Below are positions 19,499 through 29,192 of a stretch of DNA of 64,000 bases, one piece after another. Under the pieces are notes generated by a model. It was not told where the DNA came from, searched no databases, and saw only the letters and a list, made by a program, of their open reading frames with translations. A program made the position numbers and the translations under genes. This stretch comes from Acetobacter aceti NBRC 14818 (GTDB taxonomy: Bacteria > Pseudomonadota > Alphaproteobacteria > Acetobacterales > Acetobacteraceae), in the NCBI RefSeq assembly GCF_000193495.2, contig NZ_AP023410.1, forward strand, positions 806,001 to 870,000. Direction: 5' to 3'. The first letter of the stretch is position 1; each line of letters begins with the position of its first letter.

Positions 19499-19630
19499 GC
19501 ATGAAGTCAGGACAACCTTCTTCACGAACTCAAAAAATCTTCGCTTTTTGGCCATATCCGGGCTTTAAGAACGGTTCCTCACCTTTTGGATGCACCCTGC
19601 ACGCGATATGTTCGCATTCCACGCGACCGT

Positions 19631-22531
19631 ATGAGGCGGGCGCATCCAGCTTTTGAACACTGCAACCTTGGGACCGGTTTCTTGGCGCGTATCAGCCGCA
19701 TCCTTCCAGCCAGCCTTTCATCCGCCACGACGAAAACGTCGCTGAAACGCCGAGGTGATGAACTTGGCGGCGTTCTGCTATGGGTGCTGGCGCTCGTCCT
19801 GACGGCCTGTTTCTGGAGCTATGACCCGCTCGCCCCCTCCCCGGATGTGTCGACTGACAGAGCGCCCACGAACCTGCTTGGACGACCGGGAGCGTTTCTG
19901 GCCGACATTCTCATTCAGGCTGTCGGTCTGTCCACAGCGCTGCTGATTGTGGCCCTCGCCGCATGGGGATGGAGAATCTTCCGGCATCGCGGGCTGAGCG
20001 TCTTCGTAATACGGGCTGTCGCCCTCTGTTTTCTCCTTCCGGTGGGAGCCGCTCTTCTTGCGGCGCTGCCCATTCTGATCACGGCCTTTCACGCGCCAGC
20101 ATGGCCATCTGACGCAGGCATCGGTGGCGGAATCGGAGCCAGCATAGCGCGGGAAGCCGTTGCTGCCGGAATGTCCGCGATTGGCCCTGCGGGCGGCGTT
20201 ATCATCTGGTTCCTTGGCCTGATCCTTGCTGTTCTTCTGGGCGCGCTGGCGTTCGGGCTCGACAAGAATGAATGGAACAGCATCGCCCGCATGACGGGCG
20301 CAACCATGCTGCTGATCGGTCGTCAGCCCGGTCGCCTCGCCAAGGTGATTATTGCGCGTCAGCGTCGCACCCTTCCGGGGCAGGAGGACGCATACGCACG
20401 CAACGACTACGGCAATGGCTATGAAACAGCCGGTTCCGAAACAGGTTTTGTCGAACAGGACAATGGTAGCAAACGGTCATGGATTCCACGACGGGCCAAG
20501 GCTTCCACCGCATCAGCCGGGCAGTATCTTGCTGCAAAGGCCGCGCAGGAAACCCGCTTTGCGCCACCTCCGCCACGTTCCGAAACAGCAAGACAGCCTG
20601 CCGCCACGAGAAGCACAGCTCCGACCGGAACCGATCTTGCTCTTCTGGCGCCCTCGCCGGAATCACCTCCAGCTAACCGTCCGACTGGACGCAGGCCTGC
20701 CAACACGGTCAATGAGGACGAGCCGGTCTACGCCCTGCCCGGCCCGGTGAATGACGCCCCGCCGCCGACCGAGCGCCTCTCGGCGTATCGGGATGAGCAG
20801 ACCGAGGCTTCTGATCTTCAGGCACCAGTCCCCCCACAACCAGCACCTCCCCCGCAGGCTGTCCGTCCTGAACCGGTCACACAGTCTGCCGGTTACGGTG
20901 CGCCTGCTGAAGGTGAAGGCAAGAAGTCCCTGCTTTCCAAACTGTTCGGTGGACGCTCAGAGAATGATGCCGGTTCAGCTTCAGGTCGCCGCGAAGCAGC
21001 CAAAGCATCTCAGGGGTGGATTCTGCCGCCTGTCTCCCTGCTGAAGCTTCCGCCCGCCTCGCGTGCCGCCATGGCCCCGTCGCGGGAAATGCTGGAAGGG
21101 AATGCCCGCCTTCTCGAGACGGTTCTTGCCGACTTCGGCGTGCAGGGACGGATCGTCGATCTGCATCCTGGCCCGGTGGTCACGCTGTACGAGCTTGAAC
21201 CCGCTCCCGGTATCCGTGCCGCGCGCGTCATCGGTCTGGCGGACGACGTGGCCCGCTCCCTGTCCGTGCTCAGTGTCCGTATCGCCACCGTTCCCGGCCG
21301 TAATGTCATCGGTATTGAAGTCCCGAATGCGACCCGTGAGACGGTGTATCTTTCCGAGTTGTTCAAATGCCCGGAATGGGTGAACACGACGGCGCGGCTT
21401 GAGCTGGCTCTCGGCAAGGACATCGCTGGCGAACCGGTCTTCGGTGATCTCGCCAAGATGCCGCATCTGCTCGTCGCAGGCACCACCGGCTCCGGTAAGT
21501 CGGTCGGGATTAACGCGATGATCCTGTCGCTGCTTTTCCGTCATTCGCCGGACGAGTGCCGCCTGATCATGATCGACCCGAAGGTGCTGGAACTGTCGAT
21601 CTATGACGGTATCCCTCACCTGCTGACGCCTGTCGTCACCGAGCCGAACAAGGCCGTCACCGCCCTGAAATGGGTCGTGCGTGAGATGGACCGTCGCTAC
21701 CGCGCCATGGCGCATCTGCAGGTGCGTAATATCGCCGGTTATAACGAACGGGCCGCGCAGGTCCGCGAGCGCGGCGAGGAAGTCACGCGCCGTGTCCAGA
21801 CGGGCTACGATCCGGAAACCGGCAATCCGATTTTTGAAGAACAGTCCCTGACGCTCGATCCCCTGCCCTTTATCGTTGTGGTCATTGACGAAATGGCCGA
21901 CCTGATGATGACGGCAGGCAAGGAAATCGACGCCGCCGTCCAGCGTCTCGCACAGAAAGCCCGTGCGGCCGGTATCCACGTCATCATGGCGACGCAGCGT
22001 CCGTCCGTGGATGTGATCACCGGCACCATCAAGGCCAACTTCCCGACGCGTATTTCCTTCCAGGTCATCAGCAAGTTCGACAGCCGCACGATCCTTGGCG
22101 AACAGGGCGCAGAGCAGCTTCTGGGTCAGGGCGACATGCTGTTCATGCAGGGCGGTGGTCGCATTACGCGTGTGCATGGGCCGTTCGTGGCGGATAGCGA
22201 AGTCGAAGCGGTGGTCGAATTCCTGCGCGAACAGGGCGAGCCAATTTACGACGAGGACGTCATCTCCGAACGCGAGGACGACAGCGCTGCGGGAGCCTTC
22301 GATGCTGGAAGTGGCGGTGGCGATGGCGAAGCAGGCGGCCTATATGACAAGGCGGTGGCCATCGTGATCCGCGAAGGCAAGGCATCCACCTCTTTCGTTC
22401 AGCGTCATCTATCGATTGGCTATAACCGCGCCGCCAAGCTGATCGAACAGATGGAGAAGAACGGCATCGTGACGGCTGCCGACCATGTGGGACGCCGGAA
22501 GGTGCTGATCGGGCGTGGCGCGGAAGACTGA
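19631..22531 (+). CDS. ftsK: DNA translocase FtsK
   Basis: 966 residues from the ATG at 19631; a TTG at 19586 would add 15 residues and neither has a clear ribosome-binding site. The protein couples chromosome dimer resolution and terminus segregation to division. Four N-terminal membrane helices occupy roughly residues 45-215. A long Pro/Ala/Gln-rich linker (about 290-460) follows. The motor domain has Walker [11 protein letters not shown], Walker [15 protein letters not shown] and [13 protein letters not shown]. The C-terminal gamma winged helix ([22 protein letters not shown]) reads the KOPS orientation signal. Full domain set, so functional. Confidence 0.95.
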   Translation: MRRAHPAFEHCNLGTGFLARISRILPASLSSATTKTSLKRRGDELGGVLLWVLALVLTACFWSYDPLAPSPDVSTDRAPTNLLGRPGAFLADILIQAVGLSTALLIVALAAWGWRIFRHRGLSVFVIRAVALCFLLPVGAALLAALPILITAFHAPAWPSDAGIGGGIGASIAREAVAAGMSAIGPAGGVIIWFLGLILAVLLGALAFGLDKNEWNSIARMTGATMLLIGRQPGRLAKVIIARQRRTLPGQEDAYARNDYGNGYETAGSETGFVEQDNGSKRSWIPRRAKASTASAGQYLAAKAAQETRFAPPPPRSETARQPAATRSTAPTGTDLALLAPSPESPPANRPTGRRPANTVNEDEPVYALPGPVNDAPPPTERLSAYRDEQTEASDLQAPVPPQPAPPPQAVRPEPVTQSAGYGAPAEGEGKKSLLSKLFGGRSENDAGSASGRREAAKASQGWILPPVSLLKLPPASRAAMAPSREMLEGNARLLETVLADFGVQGRIVDLHPGPVVTLYELEPAPGIRAARVIGLADDVARSLSVLSVRIATVPGRNVIGIEVPNATRETVYLSELFKCPEWVNTTARLELALGKDIAGEPVFGDLAKMPHLLVAGTTGSGKSVGINAMILSLLFRHSPDECRLIMIDPKVLELSIYDGIPHLLTPVVTEPNKAVTALKWVVREMDRRYRAMAHLQVRNIAGYNERAAQVRERGEEVTRRVQTGYDPETGNPIFEEQSLTLDPLPFIVVVIDEMADLMMTAGKEIDAAVQRLAQKARAAGIHVIMATQRPSVDVITGTIKANFPTRISFQVISKFDSRTILGEQGAEQLLGQGDMLFMQGGGRITRVHGPFVADSEVEAVVEFLREQGEPIYDEDVISEREDDSAAGAFDAGSGGGDGEAGGLYDKAVAIVIREGKASTSFVQRHLSIGYNRAAKLIEQMEKNGIVTAADHVGRRKVLIGRGAED

Positions 22532-22547
22532 CGTCCAAGTTTGGATA

Positions 22548-22585
22548 GAGCCATTCCACTGCGTTCTGGCTTAGCGGAATGGTTC
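22548..22585 (+). terminator. Hairpin after ftsK, weak terminator candidate
   Basis: A 10-bp stem (22548-22557 with 22576-22585, one G-T pair) lies 16 bp after the ftsK stop. It is followed by a mixed T-rich stretch rather than a clean U-tract, so termination is only possible. Confidence 0.35.
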
Positions 22586-22708
22586 AAACTGCTTCTTTAT
22601 TCATTTCGCTGAATGGAGAGGCTCTCGATTGTAGCCTTCCCCTCTCAAGGTCTTATTCCCAGAGAAGCGGTGAAGGCTTCCTCTGATGCTGGAAATGAGT
22701 GAACGGTC

Positions 22709-23392
22709 ATGACGGGTCTCTCTTCAACGCTCCCGTTTGAAACGCTCTATGAAAGCAATCAGGCGCTTGTCATCAACAAGCCTGCTGGTCTGCCGGTTCA
22801 CCCCGGACCTCGTGGTGGACCCAGCGTTGAAGACTGGTTTCCTCTGATGAGCCGACGGAAAGACGGTCCGTGGCTGGCGCACAGACTGGATGCCGATACG
22901 GCAGGCTGCCTTGCCATTGCCCTGCGCAAACAGACATTGCTGGCAATGCAGTCCTGCTTCGCTCAAGGCCTCACCCGCAAGATCTACTGGGCCATCGTGC
23001 AGGGTGTTCCCCCGGAAACGGTAGAGATGAATCAGCCTCTAAAGAAAATCAGCTCGAAGTCTGGTGGATGGAGAATGTGCACTGCCCCGGACGGGCAGAA
23101 CGCACGCACGACATTGAGACGTCTGGGAACGGATGGCGTCTGCTCATGGGTAGAACTGACGCTGCATACAGGTCGAACCCATCAGGCGCGGATTCATTGC
23201 GCGTTGCTGGGCACCCCTATCAAAGGCGACCCGATCTATTCCGAAGAAAAAAATGAGACTTCAGGTCCGTTACAGCTTCTGAGTCGGGAGCTAACTCTGC
23301 AACTTCCCACGCCGATCACGGCTGTCGCGCCGCCGCCGCCCCACATGGAGGCGGCGTTAAGACGCTGCGGGTATCACCCGTCAAACGGGTAA
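22709..23392 (+). CDS. RluA-family pseudouridine synthase
   Basis: 227 residues, start ATG 22709. Isomerises uridine to pseudouridine in RNA. The catalytic motif is AHRLDADTAG, the Asp being the nucleophile (about residue 57). VINKPAGLPVHPG near the N-terminus and GRTHQARIHCALLGTPIKGDPIY near the C-terminus are family signatures. There is no S4 RNA-binding domain, so it resembles the small RluA/TruC-type enzymes that modify tRNA or a single rRNA site. The exact target site cannot be predicted. Confidence 0.92.
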   Translation: MTGLSSTLPFETLYESNQALVINKPAGLPVHPGPRGGPSVEDWFPLMSRRKDGPWLAHRLDADTAGCLAIALRKQTLLAMQSCFAQGLTRKIYWAIVQGVPPETVEMNQPLKKISSKSGGWRMCTAPDGQNARTTLRRLGTDGVCSWVELTLHTGRTHQARIHCALLGTPIKGDPIYSEEKNETSGPLQLLSRELTLQLPTPITAVAPPPPHMEAALRRCGYHPSNG

Positions 23393-23413
23393 TACCCTTC
23401 TTGAATGAACCGA

Positions 23414-24553
23414 TCAGTTGCTGACCGCGTGCCAGGACTTGCCCTGGAACTTGTAGTCAACATGCAGCTCTTCGATAATTTCGGAGAAGACGTGATTGTC
23501 ATACACGATCATGGACGGGATCGGACGCACCCGCATGAAATCTGCATGGAACGTGCGGTTCAGAGCGCGCTCGAATACACCGGGGCCGGTTTTGTAGGGG
23601 ATGTACAGACCCGGATGCAGATAGCAGTTCCGATAGAGCGACAGCAGAACGTCTTCCAGAATCGGGCTGTTCGAGACAGAACCGAAGAAGTCGTTATGCA
23701 CCACGCTGTCATGGGTCAGCAGGAACACATGCGAGTGGTGATGGGACAGTCGCTCAAAGAAAACTTCCTCGGAACGGATACGAATGTCGGCATCAAGCCA
23801 CCAGCCACCGAGCTTCTGGATGACATGGGCGCGCAGGAAGTCAGCGGCCTCGGCTGGGTGACGGGTGCTCAGGAACAGGTTCCGGGCCTCGACGCCGTAG
23901 ACGTCATACAGCCACTGGGCGGCTTCTTCCTGATTAAAGGTCTTGACTTCAATGCCCTTGAGATTGCGGTGATATTCGAAGTTACGCTCAACCTCGTCAG
24001 GCGTTTCCTTATCCCAGTACATGAAGATCTTGCGCGGGATGAGAGCGCCCGGCACGCGGCTATCAGCCACACCGTTACGCATCTGCTCTGTGTAGAGGCG
24101 GTTCATGACCTCCAGATACAGCCGGTCACACTCTTCGCCCGTGTGGAACTCGTCGTAACAGTTCCCCATGATACGGGCGGCCTTGATCAGGTCACCTGTT
24201 GTCCATGCCGTCTGGATACCGAGGATGTAATTGTAGAGGGGAAGCGAGAGCGAACGGAGCGCATCCATATCCGCCGGATCAAGCGGCAGACCGGCTTTCA
24301 GCTGACACAACAGGCTCACATGCAGCAGGATGTGCGCACCGGGATGCTGGTCCGGAGACTTGGAATGAAGCTCGTATCCGATATGATAAACACGGGCCGC
24401 TTCCGCAACGCACCGATCCGTATGGAGAATATTGGCGAGGTAAAACGCCTTCTCAACAGTGTCGCAGCCATGCTCATTAAAATAAGCAACGGCTCTTTCA
24501 TTATTTGCCAGATCGGAGGGAGTAAGATGCGGTGGCGTTACCGGTTCAGTCAT
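23414..24553 (-). CDS. Glycosyltransferase with DXD motif (sugar-binding region, OCH1-like)
   Basis: 379 residues from the ATG at 24553, chosen because GGAGAA lies six bases upstream; an alternative start is at 24595. The N-terminal half is helical and repeat-like (TPR-like helices, about 15-160). The C-terminal half starts at IPRKIFMYWDKE, typical of the Gly_transf_sug/capsular glycosyltransferase group. It continues with AADFLRAHVIQKLGGWWLDADI, where the DxD-type DAD is expected to hold the metal and nucleotide sugar. A combined helical and glycosyltransferase protein of this kind may decorate exopolysaccharide or another surface glycan. Sugar and acceptor unknown. It is transcribed as a single gene. 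Confidence 0.78.
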   Translation of the reverse strand: MTEPVTPPHLTPSDLANNERAVAYFNEHGCDTVEKAFYLANILHTDRCVAEAARVYHIGYELHSKSPDQHPGAHILLHVSLLCQLKAGLPLDPADMDALRSLSLPLYNYILGIQTAWTTGDLIKAARIMGNCYDEFHTGEECDRLYLEVMNRLYTEQMRNGVADSRVPGALIPRKIFMYWDKETPDEVERNFEYHRNLKGIEVKTFNQEEAAQWLYDVYGVEARNLFLSTRHPAEAADFLRAHVIQKLGGWWLDADIRIRSEEVFFERLSHHHSHVFLLTHDSVVHNDFFGSVSNSPILEDVLLSLYRNCYLHPGLYIPYKTGPGVFERALNRTFHADFMRVRPIPSMIVYDNHVFSEIIEELHVDYKFQGKSWHAVSN

Positions 24554-24807
24554 TCCATGTTCTCCGACGGACTTATCTGGGCAACTTATTAGCAAATCCT
24601 CAGATCGTTACAACCTGAACGCATGGTCAATAGGACCATAACTACTCCTGATTACCATTTTTTTCGCTAAAAACTGACAAAGATCGTTTGATGCTGAACG
24701 GTCCGCAGAAAGCTCTCTGCTGACAAGCGTTCGCCCCCCTTAACAAACCGTCGGAAGATCGCCATCGTGGCGCACGATTTTCGGCTCTGGCAGCAAGGGA
24801 GGCTCTC

Positions 24808-25779
24808 ATGACACGCCCTCAAAACATTCTGGTCCGCGGCGCTGGCGTCGCGGGTCTTGTTGCCGCCGTTAGACTGGCCAGCCGGGGAGCGCGCGTCACC
24901 CTAGCCGAGGCTGGACCGAAGGTTGGTTCAGGCGCGTCCTGGATGGCGGGCGGTATGTTGGCCCCCTGGTGTGAAGCAGAGGCAGCGCCGCCTGAAGTGA
25001 CCGAACGTTCAATTGATTCCCTCGCCTGGTGGCGCGCCAACGTGCCAGATGTGCAGTCCAACGGCAGTCTTGTGGTCGCTCCTCCCCGCGACGCAGCAGA
25101 AATCGCCCGCTTTGGACGCCGCACCAGTCATTTCCGGGAAATCGGTCCACAGGAGATCGGCGAACTGGAACCGGATCTCGCCGACCGTTTTCAGAAAGCC
25201 CTCTTTTTCCCGGAAGAAGGGCATCTCGACCCGAGGAAGGCGCTCCCTGCCCTCGCTGATCGTCTGGTCAACGAACTGGGCGGCCGCCTGCTATTGAATA
25301 CTGCGGACGCACCAGCCGACGAGTCTTTTGACTGGATCGTCGATGCCACAGGCTTGCGGGCGCGGAAGGAACTTTCTGCGCTGCGAGGCGTGAGAGGAGA
25401 GATGCTTCTTCTTCGCTGTGCCGACGTTGAACTGCACAGGCCAGTGCGGATGCTGCATCCCCGTATTCCTATTTATATAGTACCGCGAGCCGATCACCTA
25501 TTCATGGTCGGCGCAACGATGATCGAAAGCGAGAATGACGGGCCGATGACGCTCCGGTCGATGAGCGAACTGCTCAACGCGGCCTGGACGCTTCACCCCG
25601 GTTTTGCGGAAGCTGAAATCGTGGATATCGGAACAGGACTAAGGCCATCCTATCCGGATAATGTCCCGCTCGTGACGCAGGAAGGCCGCACCATTTTCGT
25701 CAACGGCATGTACCGTCACGGCTATCTTCTTTCACCGTGGCTGGGCGAACAGGTCGAGAAGCTCGTATTCGATTCTTGA
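24808..25779 (+). CDS. thiO: Glycine oxidase ThiO (FAD-dependent)
   Basis: 323 residues, start ATG 24808 with GGAGG-like AGGGAGG a few bases upstream. FAD-dependent amine oxidase that makes dehydroglycine for the thiazole ring of thiamine. The N-terminal Rossmann motif VRGAGVAGLVAAVRLASRGARVTL (GxGxxG) and GASWMAGGMLAPWCEAE match ThiO. The C-terminal GTGLRPSYPDNVPLV and NGMYRHGYLLSPW are also typical of the DAO family. It heads a four-gene thi operon. No thiC or TPP riboswitch is seen next to it. Confidence 0.92.
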   Translation: MTRPQNILVRGAGVAGLVAAVRLASRGARVTLAEAGPKVGSGASWMAGGMLAPWCEAEAAPPEVTERSIDSLAWWRANVPDVQSNGSLVVAPPRDAAEIARFGRRTSHFREIGPQEIGELEPDLADRFQKALFFPEEGHLDPRKALPALADRLVNELGGRLLLNTADAPADESFDWIVDATGLRARKELSALRGVRGEMLLLRCADVELHRPVRMLHPRIPIYIVPRADHLFMVGATMIESENDGPMTLRSMSELLNAAWTLHPGFAEAEIVDIGTGLRPSYPDNVPLVTQEGRTIFVNGMYRHGYLLSPWLGEQVEKLVFDS

Positions 25780-25865
25780 AACACCTGCGACTTGCGTGGC
25801 CTTCCTGAAAGCCCCAAGTGATGCATGAACCATGCAAGTGACGACGTCTGGTCAGGGAGGCTGAC

Positions 25866-26063
25866 ATGAACATTCTGGTCAACGACGAAGCCCGCGAGGT
25901 GAGTGCCTCCACTCTTGCCGCGCTTGTCGATGAACTCGGCCTGAAGGGCGCACGCATCGCCACCGCTGTGGATGGCGACTTCGTACCGGCCTCCCGTCGC
26001 TCTCATCTGGCCATTGCAGAGGGAATGAAGATTGAAATCGTCGCTCCCATGCAGGGTGGATAA
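25866..26063 (+). CDS. thiS: Thiamine biosynthesis sulfur carrier ThiS
   Basis: 65 residues, start ATG 25866 with GGGAGG seven bases upstream. A ubiquitin-like beta-grasp protein ending in the required GlyGly (APMQGG). The terminal Gly is adenylated by ThiF and converted to thiocarboxylate, which supplies sulfur to ThiG. Neighbours thiO and thiG on the same strand confirm the role. Confidence 0.94.
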   Translation: MNILVNDEAREVSASTLAALVDELGLKGARIATAVDGDFVPASRRSHLAIAEGMKIEIVAPMQGG

Positions 26064-26067
26064 AACA

Positions 26068-26838
26068 ATGAAGTTTTACGGAACCACACTTTCCTCTCCC
26101 CTGATGCTCGGCACGGCTCAGTATCCCTCTCCTGAAATCCTTGCCTCTGCTGTAAAGGTGGCACAGGCAGGCGTGATCACGGTGTCATTGCGCCGTGAAT
26201 CGGCCGGTCAGAAAGCCGGTCAGGCATTCTGGTCCCTCATTCGCGAGCTTGAAGTCCCGGTGCTGCCCAATACCGCCGGGTGTCACACGGTGAAAGAAGC
26301 GGTCACGACAGCCCACATGGCCCGCGAGGTGTTCGAGACAGACTGGGTGAAGCTAGAAGTCATCGGCGAAGCCGACACGCTTCAGCCGGATGTGTTCGGC
26401 CTTGTGGAAGCGGCGCGTATTCTCACGTCTGAAGGTTTCAAGGTTTTCCCTTACACAACGGAAGATCTCGTGGTGGCGGAAAAACTGCTGGCGGCTGGGT
26501 GCGAGGTGCTGATGCCGTGGGGCGCGCCCATTGGTTCGGGCAAGGGCCTGAACAACGTGTTCGGCCTGCGCGCTCTCCGTGCGCATTTCCCGGATGTTCC
26601 GCTGGTTGTCGATGCCGGAATCGGTGTGCCGTCTCACGCCGCTCAGGCCATGGAACTCGGCTACGACGCGGTGCTCATCAACACAGCCGTCGCCAAGGCT
26701 GGTGATCCGGTGGCAATGGCGCGGGCTTTCAGTCTTGCGGTCGAAGCAGGCGCTCTGGCCTATCAGGCTGATCCCATGGCGGAACGCGATATGGCGGCCC
26801 CCTCCACTCCTCTCCTTGGAAAGCCTGTGCTCGCATGA
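26068..26838 (+). CDS. thiG: Thiazole synthase ThiG
   Basis: 256 residues from the ATG at 26068, four bases after thiS and preceded by a ribosome-binding site inside the thiS end (GGGTGGA); an upstream in-frame start at 26032 would lie inside thiS. TIM-barrel enzyme that builds the thiazole phosphate from DXP, dehydroglycine and ThiS-thiocarboxylate. Lys95 in WVKLEVIG is the Schiff-base lysine. [12 protein letters not shown] and [31 protein letters not shown] bind phosphate. Confidence 0.97.
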   Translation: MKFYGTTLSSPLMLGTAQYPSPEILASAVKVAQAGVITVSLRRESAGQKAGQAFWSLIRELEVPVLPNTAGCHTVKEAVTTAHMAREVFETDWVKLEVIGEADTLQPDVFGLVEAARILTSEGFKVFPYTTEDLVVAEKLLAAGCEVLMPWGAPIGSGKGLNNVFGLRALRAHFPDVPLVVDAGIGVPSHAAQAMELGYDAVLINTAVAKAGDPVAMARAFSLAVEAGALAYQADPMAERDMAAPSTPLLGKPVLA

Positions 26839-27458
26839 CCCATTCTCCGCTACCCCAGCGTATCTATCCGGTTGTGGACCGCGCGTTCTGGGTCGATCGT
26901 CTTGGCGCAGCAGGCGCACGTTTCATCCAGCTTCGCATCAAGGACAAAACCGGGGCGGCTCTGGTTGAAGAGCTGAAGGAAGGACTGCGCTTTGCCGAGC
27001 AGCATGGCGTGTCGCTGGTCGTCAACGACTTCTGGCAGGAAGCCATTCTGTGTGGCGCACCTTGGCTACATCTGGGGCAGGAAGATCTCGATACAGCGGA
27101 CCTCGACGCCATCAGGAATGCAGGCATTAGTTTCGGCATCAGCACGCATTGCGTGGAAGAACTGGATCGGGCGCTGGCAGTAAAGCCTGATTATGTCGCG
27201 CTGGGTCCGATCTGGCCGACGCGTCTCAAGAAAATGGCTTTTGGTCCGCAGGGCACGGAAAAGCTGGCCGAGTGGCGGCAGAGGATTGGAGATCTGCCTC
27301 TTGTCGCGATCGGCGGTGTGACCCTTGCCCGCGCTCCTGAGTGCATTGCCGCCGGTGCAGACTGCGTTTCGGCTGTTTCCGACTTCATCCTCGCGCCTGA
27401 TCCTGAGGCCCAGATTGCGGCATGGCTGGCGGCGACAGAAAAAAGCGTTGCGAAATAA
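26835..27458 (+). CDS. thiE: Thiamine-phosphate synthase ThiE
   Basis: 207 residues; start overlaps the thiG stop as ATGA. Joins HMP-pyrophosphate with thiazole phosphate to give thiamine phosphate. Family pieces: QLRIKDK near residue 32, [24 protein letters not shown] in the middle, [20 protein letters not shown] and [24 protein letters not shown]. Last gene of the thi operon. It is somewhat divergent from E. coli ThiE in using FWQEA for the usual ‘DRVDLA’ segment, but length and fold motifs match. Confidence 0.93.
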   Translation: MTHSPLPQRIYPVVDRAFWVDRLGAAGARFIQLRIKDKTGAALVEELKEGLRFAEQHGVSLVVNDFWQEAILCGAPWLHLGQEDLDTADLDAIRNAGISFGISTHCVEELDRALAVKPDYVALGPIWPTRLKKMAFGPQGTEKLAEWRQRIGDLPLVAIGGVTLARAPECIAAGADCVSAVSDFILAPDPEAQIAAWLAATEKSVAK

Positions 27459-27544
27459 CAATACTCCCTCCAACACCGTGACCTGCTTAAATGTTCTTCA
27501 ATAGCTGTGACTGATTATCCAGCCAGTTGGTCGGATCGAAGGTT

Positions 27545-28093
27545 GTGCAGCTGATACCCGTCTTGAGAAAAACTGCCAGATTTGTGGCTGCATGTGGCGT
27601 GAGTTGTGGCTTGCTCGCCGCTATGCCAGCATATGCAGAAGCTTTTGATTCCAAGGATGTCACCATCCTTGGCGAAGCCCTGCATTTTGTTGTGCCACCG
27701 CCGAAGGGCGAAATCTCAGTGGCGGTCGTCTATAATCCCGCAGTGACAGGCTCAGAGCAGGAAGCGCAGCAGATCAGCAAGGCTTTTTCAGATACTTCAC
27801 AGAACATCGGCGTTACCATGCATGCTTTTGCCGTGCGTCTCGATGATCTAAATCACAATGCGTTTGTGGCTGTGGTGTCCGCCAATGGGGCGGGCACACC
27901 TATCCTGCGAAACGCCCTCACCTCGCACCATGCTGTCTGCGTGACAGGCCATCTGGATCAGGTCGAGAACGGAAGCTGCCAGATTTATATGACTTCCCAG
28001 CCAACGGTCGATATTCGTCTTAATCAGGATGCCACTGACGCGGCAGATGTGCATTTCGCCACGGCTTTCAGAATCATGGTGCGCACACTCTGA
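27545..28093 (+). CDS. Secreted periplasmic hypothetical protein, YfiR-like candidate
   Basis: 182 residues from a GTG at 27545 (AAGG just upstream); a TTG at 27527 is possible. The N-terminus is a clear signal peptide: basic LRKTARFVAACG, hydrophobic core and a cleavage site after PAYA. The mature part has no membrane segment. The C-terminal end (VDIRLNQDATDAADVHFATAFRIMVRTL) resembles the end of YfiR/DUF4154 periplasmic proteins, which modulate diguanylate cyclases, but the match is weak and no cyclase is next to it. The stop is directly abutted by the stop of the convergent downstream gene. Confidence 0.6.
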   Translation: MQLIPVLRKTARFVAACGVSCGLLAAMPAYAEAFDSKDVTILGEALHFVVPPPKGEISVAVVYNPAVTGSEQEAQQISKAFSDTSQNIGVTMHAFAVRLDDLNHNAFVAVVSANGAGTPILRNALTSHHAVCVTGHLDQVENGSCQIYMTSQPTVDIRLNQDATDAADVHFATAFRIMVRTL

Positions 28094-29005
28094 TCAGCGC
28101 GCCTTCACACACTGCGCGACATAAGTCGCCATGTCTGCGATGACCTGTTCGATTTTCTGGGCAAAGCGGGGATTTAGCCCGGAACCGCCATTGGCCCTCC
28201 GGCTCACATAAAGAGCACGATTCATTTCAAGCTGTATGGCGCTGACGCCTTCAGCCGGACGACCGTAATGGCTGGTGATGAATCCACCGGCGAACGGATG
28301 ATTACGGGCGACTTTCATATTCTGGGTCAACAGATTACGGGCCAGCGCCTGCACATAATGCAGCTCGCTTGAGGCGCCGAAACAGTCGCCAATCACACAG
28401 TCGGCTTTCGAGCCATCCACTCCCGCCGGCATGGAGTGCATGTCGAGCAGAACACAGAACCCGTGCTTCTCTTTCACTTCCGCGATTAGTTTACGAAGTT
28501 CAGCGTGGTATGGATGCCAGTAACGTCGTAAGCGAGCCGTTGTTTCCGCCATGGAGAGTTTCCCGGCATAGAGCTGCCTTCCTCCGGAAACCACCACCGG
28601 GATACTTCCAAGGCCCGCACGTCCGCGGGCGGAGGGGCTGAGCGCTTCTCCCTCTGCTCCGGCGATCATGGCCGGATCGAGATCGAGTGAGGCTCTGTTC
28701 ACATCGCAGAAGACCCTGGGAAACGTAGCAGAAAGCAGGGTTGCCCCATGATCTGGCGCAGAAGCGACCAGAGTATCGACGTGAAAGTCTTCCCCACTGC
28801 GCAGCACTTCAAGCGGCAATCTGACCTGGGCAAGAAAGCTGGAAGAATAATCGCGGCCTGAATGGGGTGACGAGATGATGAGCGGTATAGATTCGCCGGA
28901 TGGGCGCACAACAGTTACGGGCGGATTCGCACGGAAACCGACAGACGTATCTTCTTCTCTGGCGTTGAAAGAATCGCTGAAAACAGCGCCTGATTGGTCC
29001 AGCAT
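28094..29005 (-). CDS. N-formylglutamate amidohydrolase family protein
   Basis: 303 residues from the ATG at 29005; a GTG at 29011 is also in frame. Family signatures: IPLIISSPHSGRDY, ATFPRVFCDVNR (DVNR), LDMHSMP with the metal-binding His, and GGFITSHYGRP. These match the FGase family, which cleaves N-formyl-glutamate in the histidine utilisation route, or related N-formyl amino acids. No hut genes are nearby, so the true substrate is open. Its stop is immediately adjacent to that of the preceding convergent gene. Confidence 0.88.
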   Translation of the reverse strand: MLDQSGAVFSDSFNAREEDTSVGFRANPPVTVVRPSGESIPLIISSPHSGRDYSSSFLAQVRLPLEVLRSGEDFHVDTLVASAPDHGATLLSATFPRVFCDVNRASLDLDPAMIAGAEGEALSPSARGRAGLGSIPVVVSGGRQLYAGKLSMAETTARLRRYWHPYHAELRKLIAEVKEKHGFCVLLDMHSMPAGVDGSKADCVIGDCFGASSELHYVQALARNLLTQNMKVARNHPFAGGFITSHYGRPAEGVSAIQLEMNRALYVSRRANGGSGLNPRFAQKIEQVIADMATYVAQCVKAR

Positions 29006-29117
29006 AAGCACTCAGAACAAGGGATTATTGAGGTCGTTCTGACAGGTTACACTATTTTTTCCACATGGGCTTGCCTTCTTCGCAGAGCTCTTTTAAAAGC
29101 CCGCTTACCGGACAGAT

Positions 29118-29192
29118 GGGCGCATAGCTCAGCGGTAGAGCACTACCTTGACATGGTAGGGGTCACAGGTTCAATCCCTGTTGCGCCCACCA
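29118..29192 (+). tRNA. tRNA-Val (anticodon GAC)
   Basis: 75 nt including an encoded CCA. The acceptor stem GGGCGCA pairs with TGCGCCC; the anticodon stem CTACC/GGTAG encloses TTGACAT, giving anticodon GAC (valine). The T-arm has GGTTCAATCCC. A D-arm with AGCTCAGCGGTAGAGC is present. Confidence 0.97.

Noticed and set aside
20981..22177. A 398-codon frame on the minus strand inside ftsK
   Set aside because: It lies entirely opposite the conserved FtsK motor domain and is rich in His, Asp and Gly typical of shadow frames.
23405..24592. A 395-codon open frame on the plus strand opposite the glycosyltransferase
   Set aside because: The minus strand carries a recognisable glycosyltransferase with a ribosome-binding site; the plus frame has no family features.
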